From an uncultured Paracoccaceae bacterium (lineage in GTDB: Bacteria; Pseudomonadota; Alphaproteobacteria; Rhodobacterales; Rhodobacteraceae): DNA of 12,399 nucleotides. A program made the translations under genes and the position numbers. Location of the stretch: positions 1 through 12,399 of the forward strand of contig CALHST010000359.1 of assembly GCA_938038825.1 (NCBI GenBank), given 5' to 3'. The notes under the pieces are model-generated. The model was not told the origin of the DNA. It did no database searches and worked only from the letters and a program-made list of their open reading frames with translations. Below, one piece after another: positions 1-6,463 of the stretch. The first letter of the stretch is position 1; every line of letters starts with the position of its first letter.

Positions 1-230
1 GGGGTCGTCTCGGCCTTTGGTGGCAAGCTAGGCATTGCGGGCGCTGCGGTAAGCTGCTGCCCGAATGCATCCGCCAAGACATCTTTTGGGAATCGCAGGG
101 CCGCAAGGCGCGCTACAAGATTGGAATCCGTCGTCAGCGCCGTTTCGATGTCGCGCACAAGTTCTGGGTCCGCCTCTTGATCTAAGTAGGCGGTCAGGAT
201 TTCGTCGGAAAAGTCGCGGGGCGCATTCAT
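1..230 (-). CDS. Anti-sigma factor, N-terminal part (cut by the left edge)
   Basis: The frame opens with ATG at 230-228 and stays open to the edge, giving 76 complete codons; the C-terminus lies outside. The N-terminus (residues 5-45) reads RDFSDEILTAYLDQEADP followed by an alternating Glu/Ala/Leu helix ending RLAAL. This resembles the start of proteobacterial anti-sigma factors of the 'LxAYLDGELDP' type, which hold an ECF sigma factor at the inner membrane. No zinc-binding His/Cys cluster is visible in this part. The ATG overlaps the stop of the sigma gene in an ATGA arrangement, so the two are translationally coupled. Expected but unseen are a membrane helix and a periplasmic sensing domain. 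The family call rests mainly on context plus the short N-terminal pattern. The inducing signal cannot be told. Confidence 0.7.
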   Translation of the reverse strand, partial: MNAPRDFSDEILTAYLDQEADPELVRDIETALTTDSNLVARLAALRFPKDVLADAFGQQLTAAPAMPSLPPKAETT

Positions 231-694
231 GTCCCGGGTTCCTTCAAAAATGCCAATTTGGCGCGGGCTGCTGACAATCGGCTCATCACTGTACCAATTG
301 GAACACCCAGTATATCAGCAGTCTCGTGATAACGATAACCTTCAACATACGCCAACATAACGCAGGCGCGTTGTGCTTCTGGCAAAGTGTTCACTGCATT
401 TAACACCTGTGTGGTGAAAATATTCGATTCCGCGTCAGGCTTTGCATCAACGATCGGCGTCTCTTCGACAGCAACAAGTCCTTCGCCGGTTCGCACTTTT
501 CGTGATCGAAGCTCATTAATCCACAGATTATGCAGCATTCGGAACATCCAACGATCCAAATGCGTGCCCGGTTGAAAGTTTGCGGCTTTTTCAATCGCCC
601 GCAGACAGGACTGCTGGGCCAAATCTTCGGCCCAGTCCTTGCGCCCGGTCAACGACAAGGCGTATCGCCATAACCGCGGGTAAAGCGCAGGCAA
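227..694 (-). CDS. ECF-type RNA polymerase sigma factor
   Basis: This is a sigma-70 family protein of about 155 residues, the size of ECF sigma factors, which direct RNA polymerase to a small stress or signal regulon. Region 2 is seen at residues 1-65, with DWAEDLAQQSCLRA and a tryptophan-rich core-binding/-10 segment (DRWMFRMLHNLWINELRSRK). Region 4 covers residues 100-150, with LPEAQRACVMLAYVEGYRY and a helix-turn-helix ADILGVPIGTVMSRLSAAR that would read the -35 element. There is no region 1 or 3, as expected for this group. The TGA overlaps the ATG of the anti-sigma gene. The start is uncertain. TTG at 694-692 is the only near-standard start, yet it has no properly spaced ribosome binding site, and plausible sigma-like codons (ADRQIREG) continue upstream to a stop at 757-755 without ATG, GTG or another TTG. 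The family call is secure; the N-terminus is not. Confidence 0.88.
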   Translation of the reverse strand: MPALYPRLWRYALSLTGRKDWAEDLAQQSCLRAIEKAANFQPGTHLDRWMFRMLHNLWINELRSRKVRTGEGLVAVEETPIVDAKPDAESNIFTTQVLNAVNTLPEAQRACVMLAYVEGYRYHETADILGVPIGTVMSRLSAARAKLAFLKEPGT

Positions 695-803
695 TCCTTC
701 GCGAATTTGGCGATCAGCTGTTTGAAGGTCTTCGGCTTGAATGAGTTTGGTCTTTCACGTGAATACCGAAAGACATTGCCTCAACCGTACTGCAACGCGC
801 AAG

Positions 804-830
804 AGTATACGGGGATCAAAACTGCGTTCC
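804..830 (-). promoter_or_regulatory. Possible autoregulatory promoter of the sigma operon
   Basis: Read on the minus strand, GGAAC (830-826) is followed after 16 bases by TATACT (809-804), roughly 110 bases before the TTG of the sigma gene. GGAAC is the common -35 core of ECF and EcfG promoters, and many ECF factors drive their own operon. The -10 looks more like a housekeeping hexamer than the usual ECF -10, so this is a weak, motif-only call. Confidence 0.3.
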
Positions 831-857
831 GCGCTGACATATCGGATCAAGTTTGCC

Positions 858-2018
858 TTACTCGAGAGAGGCGGTCGCGTTTTGACCAGTGTCCTGAACG
901 ATCGCACCCAAATCATCGCGCAATGCGGACGCTTCTGCTTCTATCCAAGCAATTGCTTCAGCCGTTTTGCGGGCCCCAAATTCGCCCACAAAGAAGAAAT
1001 GGTTGCCGGGAACGTCAACAGACAGCCGAGAAGGCGCCGTTCGGATCATATCGGCCATTGCTGTAATCGCTTCGCGTGGGATTTGGTGAAGGGCGTCAAG
1101 ATTGGGCAAAACTTGTGTGCGATACAGGTTGTTGGTGGTGATCATGCCCCACGTATATTCATCTGTTGTCGTGTGTCGCAAATCGTGACGCCCCAATGGT
1201 ACGACTGTGCCGATCAACGGGTATCCGGCGAAGTTGTTTCCTTGTGCATCGTCCAAGTCTGCTTGGGCATTATGCACAATTTTTCCGTCCTTATAGCGCA
1301 ATCCGGTATGTGTCAGGCCAACAGGGCCTTCTCCCACATAATGTTGCAGCAAGCTTTCCTTTGGAATAATCGCCGCAACACCGTTTTTGCGCGCATTGAC
1401 CCCGATATTCCACAAGAGCCCTTTGTATTCAGGGTCCGGTGCTGCGCCATATCCGGTTTCCGAGTTGATTGGCGCGGTCAGTTCCATATCAAGCACACCG
1501 TGCAAAGGCGGTGTTGCCGCGAGCGAGATGAACAATTCCAGTTCAATCCCTTCGGCCTGACTGAAGCGTTTCATTGATTGTGCGGCCTTGCCGCCCATTG
1601 ACCAACCCGCCAGCATAACCTTGTGCGACAGATCATGCCGCGCAACAAACGTTCCGGCCGCTTTGGCCAACATCTTGCCCCAAGACGTAACATCAAAATC
1701 TGGATATGCGTTTTTGAATATCGGGTCCTGAGTATCCATCGGTAGTGTCACGGTGAGTGTGTTGTACCCCATCGCGACCAAATGGGTGGCCAAGAAATCC
1801 TCGGGGCGGCGGTCTTTGTGAACACCGTAAAAAATGCGCCCTGTGTTCCCAGAACCTGCAACCAAAACGATTAAGGGTCGCCCACGCGAACCTTTTTGGA
1901 AATGCACCAACGCCGGATAACCATCTGGGTTCAACATTTCTTCGCCTTTGAACATTCTGGCTTCGGCAAAGGGGGCTGCCAGAAAGGCTGAAAACAAAAG
2001 GGCCAACAAAATACGCAT
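858..2018 (-). CDS. Exported alpha/beta hydrolase
   Basis: This 386-residue protein has an N-terminal Sec signal peptide (MRILLALLFSAFLAAPFAEA, probable cleavage after AEA at residue 20), so it should act in the periplasm or outside the cell. The mature part has the alpha/beta-hydrolase order: a strand and oxyanion segment LIVLVAGSGNTG (about 49-60), the nucleophile elbow GWSMGG with Ser140, and a late histidine in VPGNHFFF (His340) that suits the catalytic triad. The acid residue cannot be assigned by eye. The substrate is unknown; esters or lipids are possible. Two ATGs lie in tandem. The second (2018-2016) is chosen because AGGA lies 6 bases upstream and it opens directly into the signal peptide; a start at 2021 would add one Met. 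It lies alone between the sigma operon and fadH, all on the minus strand, with 163 bases before the sigma gene. Confidence 0.8.
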   Translation of the reverse strand: MRILLALLFSAFLAAPFAEARMFKGEEMLNPDGYPALVHFQKGSRGRPLIVLVAGSGNTGRIFYGVHKDRRPEDFLATHLVAMGYNTLTVTLPMDTQDPIFKNAYPDFDVTSWGKMLAKAAGTFVARHDLSHKVMLAGWSMGGKAAQSMKRFSQAEGIELELFISLAATPPLHGVLDMELTAPINSETGYGAAPDPEYKGLLWNIGVNARKNGVAAIIPKESLLQHYVGEGPVGLTHTGLRYKDGKIVHNAQADLDDAQGNNFAGYPLIGTVVPLGRHDLRHTTTDEYTWGMITTNNLYRTQVLPNLDALHQIPREAITAMADMIRTAPSRLSVDVPGNHFFFVGEFGARKTAEAIAWIEAEASALRDDLGAIVQDTGQNATASLE

Positions 2019-2048
2019 CATCGTTCCTGAACTAGGGGTATCAAACCG

Positions 2049-2074
2049 CAATCTTTATGCAGATTGGTTGTCAA
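2049..2074 (-). promoter_or_regulatory. TTGACA box and palindrome upstream of the hydrolase
   Basis: On the minus strand a perfect TTGACA (2074-2069) is followed at once by a perfect inverted repeat, CAATCT-N6-AGATTG (2049-2066), some 30 bases before the hydrolase ATG. The hexamer matches a housekeeping -35 box, but I find no good -10 at 16-18 bases. The palindrome lies where spacer and -10 would be, so it could be an operator. The call is tentative. Confidence 0.35.
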
Positions 2075-2120
2075 AGTCTGAATGCAGCCCCAAATATTTC
2101 CGTGTTGGTTAACACCCACG

Positions 2121-2148
2121 AAAAAAGGCGGCCCCAAAAAGGACCGCC
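2121..2148 (-). terminator. Rho-independent terminator of fadH
   Basis: In the minus-strand transcript, 2148-2141 (GGCGGUCC) pairs with 2134-2127 (GGGCCGCC) as an 8-bp stem containing one U-G wobble. The loop is 6 bases and six U follow (2126-2121). It starts 24 bases after the fadH stop. In the plus-strand transcript the wobble becomes an A-C mismatch and there is no U-tract, so the signal is directional and belongs to fadH. Confidence 0.85.
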
Positions 2149-2172
2149 CGTCAAACCGTTATGCTGCAAATA

Positions 2173-4200
2173 TTACAAAGTAGCCGCCAACCGTGTTCCT
2201 TGATTAATGGCCCGCTTTGCATCCAATTCTGATGCCACATCTGCGCCGCCAATAACATGTACCGTCTTGCCTGCAGTTTCCAATTGATCCGCAAGAACCC
2301 GAAGCGGTTCTTGACCCGCACATAAGACGACTGTGTCCACCTCAATCACATGTGGGTTTTCACGGGCCTCCCCGAACGAGATATGCAGCCCCGCGTCGTC
2401 TATACGTTCGTAGTTCACACCCCCGACGAAATTGACCTCTTTCATTTTCAACGCAGCGCGGTGAATCCAGCCCGTGGTCTTGCCAAGTCGTTTACCGTGC
2501 TTTTCTGCCTTACGCTGCAAAAGCGTGACCTCGCGCGCAGGCGCATGAGGTTGCGGACCTTCTGGTGCAAGCCCAGCCCGGTGTTCAGACGGATCCGCAA
2601 CGCCCCATTCTGTCATCCACTCTGGCAAGCTTTCCGTCAAACTGGTGCCTTCATGCACAAGGAACTCAGACACATCGAATCCGATCCCCCCAGCGCCTAT
2701 GACAGCCACACGTTTTCCCGCAGTATGATGCCCTTTTAGGATGTCGATATAGCTGACAACGTTGTCGCGATCCTGACCGGGGATGCCCGGATCCCGTGGC
2801 GCGACACCGGTTGCGATGATCACCTCATCAAAATCGTCCAGCATGTCCGGTGTGGCCACTGTATCCAGCTTCACCGTGATCCCGTGCACATCCATCATGG
2901 TGCGATACCACTCAACAAAGCCCCAGAACTCCTCTTTACCCGGGATTTGTTTGGCCAAATTCAACTGCCCCCCAATCTCTGCGGCTTTGTCGAACACGGT
3001 CACCACGTGCCCCCGTTCTGCACAGGTGATGGCCGTGGACAACCCTGCCGGACCTGCCCCTACAATCGCAATAGATTTTTGTTGCGCGGCTTTGGTGATG
3101 GCAAGTTCTTCTTCGTGACAGGCCCGTGGGTTCACAAGACATGACGTCAATTTGCCGCCAAATGTGTGATCCAAACAGGCTTGATTGCAGGCAATACAGG
3201 GCGCGATCTGCGCGGCGTTCCCTTGTGCCGCCTTTTGCACAAAATGGCTGTCCGCCAACATCGGCCGTGCCATAGACACCATGTCAGCGCATCCTTCTGC
3301 CAGAACGTCTTCGGCCACTTGCGGCGTATTGATCCGGTTAGATGTAATGACTGGGATGGAAACATGCCCCATCAGTTTCTGCGTGACCCATGCAAAGGCC
3401 CGCCTTGGAACAGATGTGGCAATTGTCGGGATACGGGCTTCATGCCAACCAATGCCCGAGTTGATGATCGTGGCACCAGCCTTTTCTACTGCTTTTGCCA
3501 ATTGAATGACTTCGGCCATTGTGGATCCGTTGGGGACAAGGTCGATCATCGACAAACGATAGATGATGATGAAATTGGTCCCCACGGCTTCGCGCGTGCG
3601 GCGCACCACCTCTATCGGCAGACGGATGCGGTTTTCATAAGACCCACCCCAACGATCTTCGCGCTTGTTCGTATGGGTGACGATGAACTGGTTCAGGAAA
3701 TACCCTTCGGACCCCATAATTTCGACGCCATCATACCCAGCTCGCTGGGCCAAAACCGCGGCATTCACGATATCTGCGATTTGCTTTTCAATTCCCTCCT
3801 CATCCAATTCGGCTGGCGGAAACGGCGAGATCGGTGATTTAACGGGTGAGGGCGCCACACAAGCAGGCCCATAGGCATAACGCCCCGCATGCAATATCTG
3901 CATTGCGATTTTGCCTCCCGCTTCGTGAACACGGTCCGTCACCACACTATGGTTTTTCACATCGTCTTGCGTGGTCATCATGGCCGCGCCGGGCAGGACA
4001 GATCCTTCCAAGTTCGGGCCAATACCCCCCGTGACCATCAGCGCCACGTCACCCCGCGCACGTTCCGCGTAAAATTCAGCCACACGGTTCCAATCCTTGG
4101 TTTCCTCCAGACCGGTATGCATAGATCCCATAAGAACGCGGTTCTTTAATGTGGTAAAACCCAGATCCAGCGGAGCCAAAAGGTGGGGGTATTGCGTCAT
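2173..4200 (-). CDS. fadH: 2,4-dienoyl-CoA reductase (NADPH), FadH type
   Basis: This cytoplasmic iron-sulfur flavoenzyme reduces 2,4-dienoyl-CoA esters with NADPH so that polyunsaturated fatty acids can enter beta-oxidation. From the chosen start it has 675 residues, against 672 in E. coli FadH. The N-terminal half is an Old Yellow Enzyme-like FMN barrel (APLDLGFTTLKNRV, ILHAGRY, SEGYFLNQF). Catalytic Tyr167 and His253 (GIGWHEARIP) lie one residue after E. coli Tyr166 and His252. The 4Fe-4S cysteines are C335, C338, C342 and C354 (CIACNQAC, then TSCLVNPRACHE). The C-terminal half binds FAD (GAGPAGL, 381-387) and NADPH (IGAGGIGFD, 501-509). Start ATG 4200-4198 gives the family N-terminus MTQYPHLLAPLDLGF and has GGGAG 8 bases upstream; ATG at 4206 and GTG at 4230 are less likely. 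It is divergent from rppH and followed by a terminator at 2121-2148. Related TMA or enoate reductases are possible alternatives but fit less well. Confidence 0.93.
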   Translation of the reverse strand: MTQYPHLLAPLDLGFTTLKNRVLMGSMHTGLEETKDWNRVAEFYAERARGDVALMVTGGIGPNLEGSVLPGAAMMTTQDDVKNHSVVTDRVHEAGGKIAMQILHAGRYAYGPACVAPSPVKSPISPFPPAELDEEGIEKQIADIVNAAVLAQRAGYDGVEIMGSEGYFLNQFIVTHTNKREDRWGGSYENRIRLPIEVVRRTREAVGTNFIIIYRLSMIDLVPNGSTMAEVIQLAKAVEKAGATIINSGIGWHEARIPTIATSVPRRAFAWVTQKLMGHVSIPVITSNRINTPQVAEDVLAEGCADMVSMARPMLADSHFVQKAAQGNAAQIAPCIACNQACLDHTFGGKLTSCLVNPRACHEEELAITKAAQQKSIAIVGAGPAGLSTAITCAERGHVVTVFDKAAEIGGQLNLAKQIPGKEEFWGFVEWYRTMMDVHGITVKLDTVATPDMLDDFDEVIIATGVAPRDPGIPGQDRDNVVSYIDILKGHHTAGKRVAVIGAGGIGFDVSEFLVHEGTSLTESLPEWMTEWGVADPSEHRAGLAPEGPQPHAPAREVTLLQRKAEKHGKRLGKTTGWIHRAALKMKEVNFVGGVNYERIDDAGLHISFGEARENPHVIEVDTVVLCAGQEPLRVLADQLETAGKTVHVIGGADVASELDAKRAINQGTRLAATL

Positions 4201-4347
4201 GGTCATTTCTCCCTGCCGTGTTGTCCCCACTTCGCCAGAAGCCTTGCGTTTTGTCTATGCACAACGCGGCGTCAAAGGGTCAGATCCGTTCTCTCTTGAG
4301 CGAACCGCCATAATGCGGGACAACACATCAGCAAAGCGGAGCGGACA

Positions 4348-4830
4348 ATGACACCCGAAGAGATCGAAACCCTTCCCTATCGGCCCTGCGTCGGCATCAT
4401 GATTCTAAACAAAGACAACCAAGTTTTTGTCGGCCAACGCACGGATCGTTACAAAGACGCTTGGCAAATGCCACAAGGTGGAGTCGAAAAAGGCGAAGAC
4501 CCACAAGAAGCTGCTTTGCGCGAAATGACTGAAGAGACAGGGATTCCCGCAGACTTGGTTGAAGTTCTCGCCCAAACGGACGCGTGGTTGCCCTATGATC
4601 TTCCGCACGACATCGTCCCAAAAATCTGGAACGGCAAATACCGTGGGCAAAAGCAAAAATGGTTTCTTTTGCGTTTCTCAGGTGAAGACGCGCACGTGAA
4701 TATCGAAACCGAACATCAGGAATTCGCGCATTGGCGATGGCTTGATGTCGAAGAATTGGTGAGTAACATCGTGCCATTCAAGCGGGATGTTTATGTCGAA
4801 GTGTTAAATGCGTTCCGCGCCCATTTGTGA
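4348..4830 (+). CDS. rppH: RNA pyrophosphohydrolase (Nudix)
   Basis: This 160-residue cytoplasmic Nudix hydrolase converts 5'-triphosphate mRNA ends to monophosphates, which opens them to RNase E-dependent decay. It was earlier described as diadenosine polyphosphatase NudH/IalA. The N-terminus LPYRPCVGIMILN and WQMPQGGVEKGED are typical of RppH. The Nudix box GX5EX7REUXEEXGU is complete around residues 44-66 (GGVEKGEDPQEAALREMTEE followed by TGI). The C-terminal EFAHWRWLDVEELVSNIVPFKRDVY also matches the family. Length is normal. ATG at 4348 has GGAG at 4338-4341, 6 bases upstream. It is the first gene of a likely three-gene unit: the next start (4838) is only 7 bases after the TGA. It is divergent from fadH with 147 bases between the two start codons. 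Confidence 0.92.
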   Translation: MTPEEIETLPYRPCVGIMILNKDNQVFVGQRTDRYKDAWQMPQGGVEKGEDPQEAALREMTEETGIPADLVEVLAQTDAWLPYDLPHDIVPKIWNGKYRGQKQKWFLLRFSGEDAHVNIETEHQEFAHWRWLDVEELVSNIVPFKRDVYVEVLNAFRAHL

Positions 4831-4837
4831 GGTTTGT

Positions 4838-5323
4838 ATGCGTTTTATCCTGCTTATTGTTGCGCTGCTAATTCCAGTTCAGGCTTTGGCTTTGTCTTGT
4901 ACACCTTGGTACGTAGAAGACGCCTATCACCGTGCCACAAATGCCGAAGAGGCTTATTTCGTCGTAAACGGCACTCTGTCATTTGATGCATCAGCATTAC
5001 CGGAAGTCGATTTTTCCAACCAACAAGATACCCCACCCGAAACATTTATCGATGCGACAATCGCGGGGAACCTTATGACATTGACGGGGTTCAATCGTTT
5101 TGTTGAACGCCCCATAACCTTGGTTGTCCGATGCATGGGCCCATGGTGCGCGGACGCCAAGAATTCCGTGCCCACGTTGGCCTTTTTGAAACGCGTTGAT
5201 GGCGAACTCCTTCTTGACGCGGACCCGTGCACGCCCATGCTGTTTCAAAACCCAAAGCAATCGCAAATTCGGGCTGTGCTCAGTTGCTTTTCCGGGGGCA
5301 AATGCGTCCCAGATACCCGTTGA
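4838..5323 (+). CDS. Exported six-cysteine protein of unknown function
   Basis: I do not recognise a named family. The 161-residue product begins with a short hydrophobic signal sequence (MRFILLIVALLIPVQALA), so the mature protein is probably periplasmic. Cys21 lies just after the likely cleavage point, but LALSC is not a good lipobox, so a lipoprotein is only a weak alternative. There are six cysteines (21, 99, 104, 131, 150, 156), enough for three disulfides, including RCMGPWC (98-104) and SCFSGGKC (149-156). The first motif resembles a redox CxxxxC, but no thioredoxin fold is evident. ATG at 4838 is chosen over the upstream in-frame ATG at 4808 because GAGG (4829-4832) lies just upstream and the frame then opens with the signal peptide. 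It follows rppH by 7 bases, so cotranscription is likely. Confidence 0.72.
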   Translation: MRFILLIVALLIPVQALALSCTPWYVEDAYHRATNAEEAYFVVNGTLSFDASALPEVDFSNQQDTPPETFIDATIAGNLMTLTGFNRFVERPITLVVRCMGPWCADAKNSVPTLAFLKRVDGELLLDADPCTPMLFQNPKQSQIRAVLSCFSGGKCVPDTR

Positions 5324-5372
5324 AGTTCAGCAAGCCTTCCCAATCCGGGCAGCATTCGTTAAGGCGCGATTT

Positions 5373-6230
5373 ATGTCGAAAGAAAAGATAGATACACGCG
5401 CAATCGGCTTGGATGTGGGATTGGAATTCGCCCGCTGGCTGACGGGCGCAGAAAACCTCCACTATGGTTATTGGGAAGGCTTAGACGTCACCGCGGCCAA
5501 TCTTGGTGCTGCGCAAGCCGCATACACTGACAAGCTGTTTACGCTTCTCCCAGAAGGTCAGCTGCGCATTCTTGATATTGGTGGTGGCGCAGGAGAGACC
5601 GCGCGCAAGCTGATAGAACTTGGCCACGAGGTCACAATTGTTGTCCCATCCGAAAAACTGGCCGCGCGCTGCCGCGCGAACGCACCACAGGCCGATGTTC
5701 ATCAATGCATGTTCGAAGACTACTCTGGCGTTGGCAACTTTGACCTATGCCTGTTTTCCGAAAGCTACCAGTACATTCCAATGAAATTCAGCATCCCACG
5801 TTGCTTGGAATTGTTGAAATCAGACGGCGAAATCATCGTCTCGGATTGCTTTCGATCGCATGGCGTCCGGCTTGAAGAAACCAAGTCCGTTGTCGGCGGC
5901 GGCCACCCATTTTGGCAGTTTTACGAACTTGTTGAAACCTGGCCCGTTACGATGTTGCACAACGAAGATATTACCGAGCAAACAGCCCCTACAGTCGAGA
6001 TCGAGCAAGGTCTTTTCAACATTTTCGGCACCGCACTGAGCCGCGTCGACGTTGAATTAGAGGAAAAGCGTCCACGCGCGCGCTGGGTCTTGGATCGGCT
6101 GTTGCGTCTTGTCCTCAATGAACGCAAGCGTTCCCGCTTGGATCAGCGTTTGAACCAGAAAACACGCAACCGCGATGCGTTTGCAGAGGCCAACAAATAC
6201 TTGATGGTGCGACTGAAGCGCGACGGGTAA
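5373..6230 (+). CDS. Class I SAM-dependent methyltransferase
   Basis: This is a 285-residue cytoplasmic protein with the Rossmann-type SAM-binding motif I RILDIGGGAGET (about 65-76). An acidic/hydrophobic post-I strand (HEVTIVVPSEKLAARCR) and a later NFDLCLFSESYQYIP segment (motif II-like) follow. The N-terminal LHYGYWEGLDV (29-39) is a pattern shared with several small-molecule C- and N-methyltransferases. The C-terminal 60 residues are rich in Arg, Lys and Glu (EEKRPRARWVLDRLL, NERKRSRLDQRLNQKTRNR), which suggests a basic surface. The substrate cannot be inferred. ATG at 5373 has AAGG at 5361-5364 and gives the compact family start; the frame is open further upstream but there it overlaps the previous gene. 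It is 49 bases downstream of the six-cysteine gene and is the last of the rppH unit. Confidence 0.82.
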   Translation: MSKEKIDTRAIGLDVGLEFARWLTGAENLHYGYWEGLDVTAANLGAAQAAYTDKLFTLLPEGQLRILDIGGGAGETARKLIELGHEVTIVVPSEKLAARCRANAPQADVHQCMFEDYSGVGNFDLCLFSESYQYIPMKFSIPRCLELLKSDGEIIVSDCFRSHGVRLEETKSVVGGGHPFWQFYELVETWPVTMLHNEDITEQTAPTVEIEQGLFNIFGTALSRVDVELEEKRPRARWVLDRLLRLVLNERKRSRLDQRLNQKTRNRDAFAEANKYLMVRLKRDG

Positions 6231-6313
6231 TCGCCGCAATCCCTGATCTGTTGGCGCAACTTGGACAACCTTGCTCCACTTCTTGATGCCCTAGGGAACA
6301 AATTTTCGAGCGA

Positions 6314-6372
6314 AAGACTGGTGAAAGAAAGTCTTCCTTTACCGACTCACCTTAGGGTGAAGGGCGGTAGGG
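6314..6372 (+). other. Nested inverted repeats after the methyltransferase
   Basis: Two stem-loops are visible in tandem. AAGACT (6314-6319) pairs with AGTCTT (6330-6335). TACCG (6340-6344) pairs with CGGTA (6365-6369), extended by wobble pairs to about 6337/6372, and encloses TCACC (6347-6351) with GGTGA (6356-6360). No U-tract follows in either direction. It may end or stabilise the rppH-operon transcript, or mark a small structured RNA; I cannot decide. The rest of 6231-6413 shows no gene. Confidence 0.35.
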
Positions 6373-6413
6373 AGAGGGATGCTTTTGAAAAAGTCGTTCA
6401 CACTACATTAACG

Positions 6414-6441
6414 AAAAAGGGCGTCCAAATCTGGACGCCCT
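6414..6441 (-). terminator. Rho-independent terminator of tpa
   Basis: A perfect 9-bp inverted repeat, AGGGCGTCC (6418-6426) and GGACGCCCT (6433-6441), has a 6-base loop. Read on the minus strand it starts 22 bases after the tpa stop and is followed by a T-tract (6418-6414). On the plus strand no T-tract follows, so it serves tpa. Confidence 0.85.
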
Positions 6442-6463
6442 CGCACTTCAATTCATGTCATTT

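Noticed and set aside
4270..4316. Housekeeping promoters for fadH (TTGACG 4275-4270, minus) and rppH (TTGAGC 4296-4301 with TAATGC 4311-4316, plus)
   Set aside because: Spacing to a usable -10 is wrong in both cases (no -10 at 16-18 bases for fadH; 9 bases for rppH), so neither is listed as a feature.
4808..4837. Upstream ATG 4808 for the six-cysteine protein
   Set aside because: It puts ten charged and polar residues before the signal peptide and overlaps rppH; the GAGG site favours 4838.
5196..5372. Longer methyltransferase starting at ATG 5196 inside the preceding gene
   Set aside because: It would overlap the six-cysteine gene by over 120 bases and add a non-family N-terminus; ATG 5373 has its own ribosome site.
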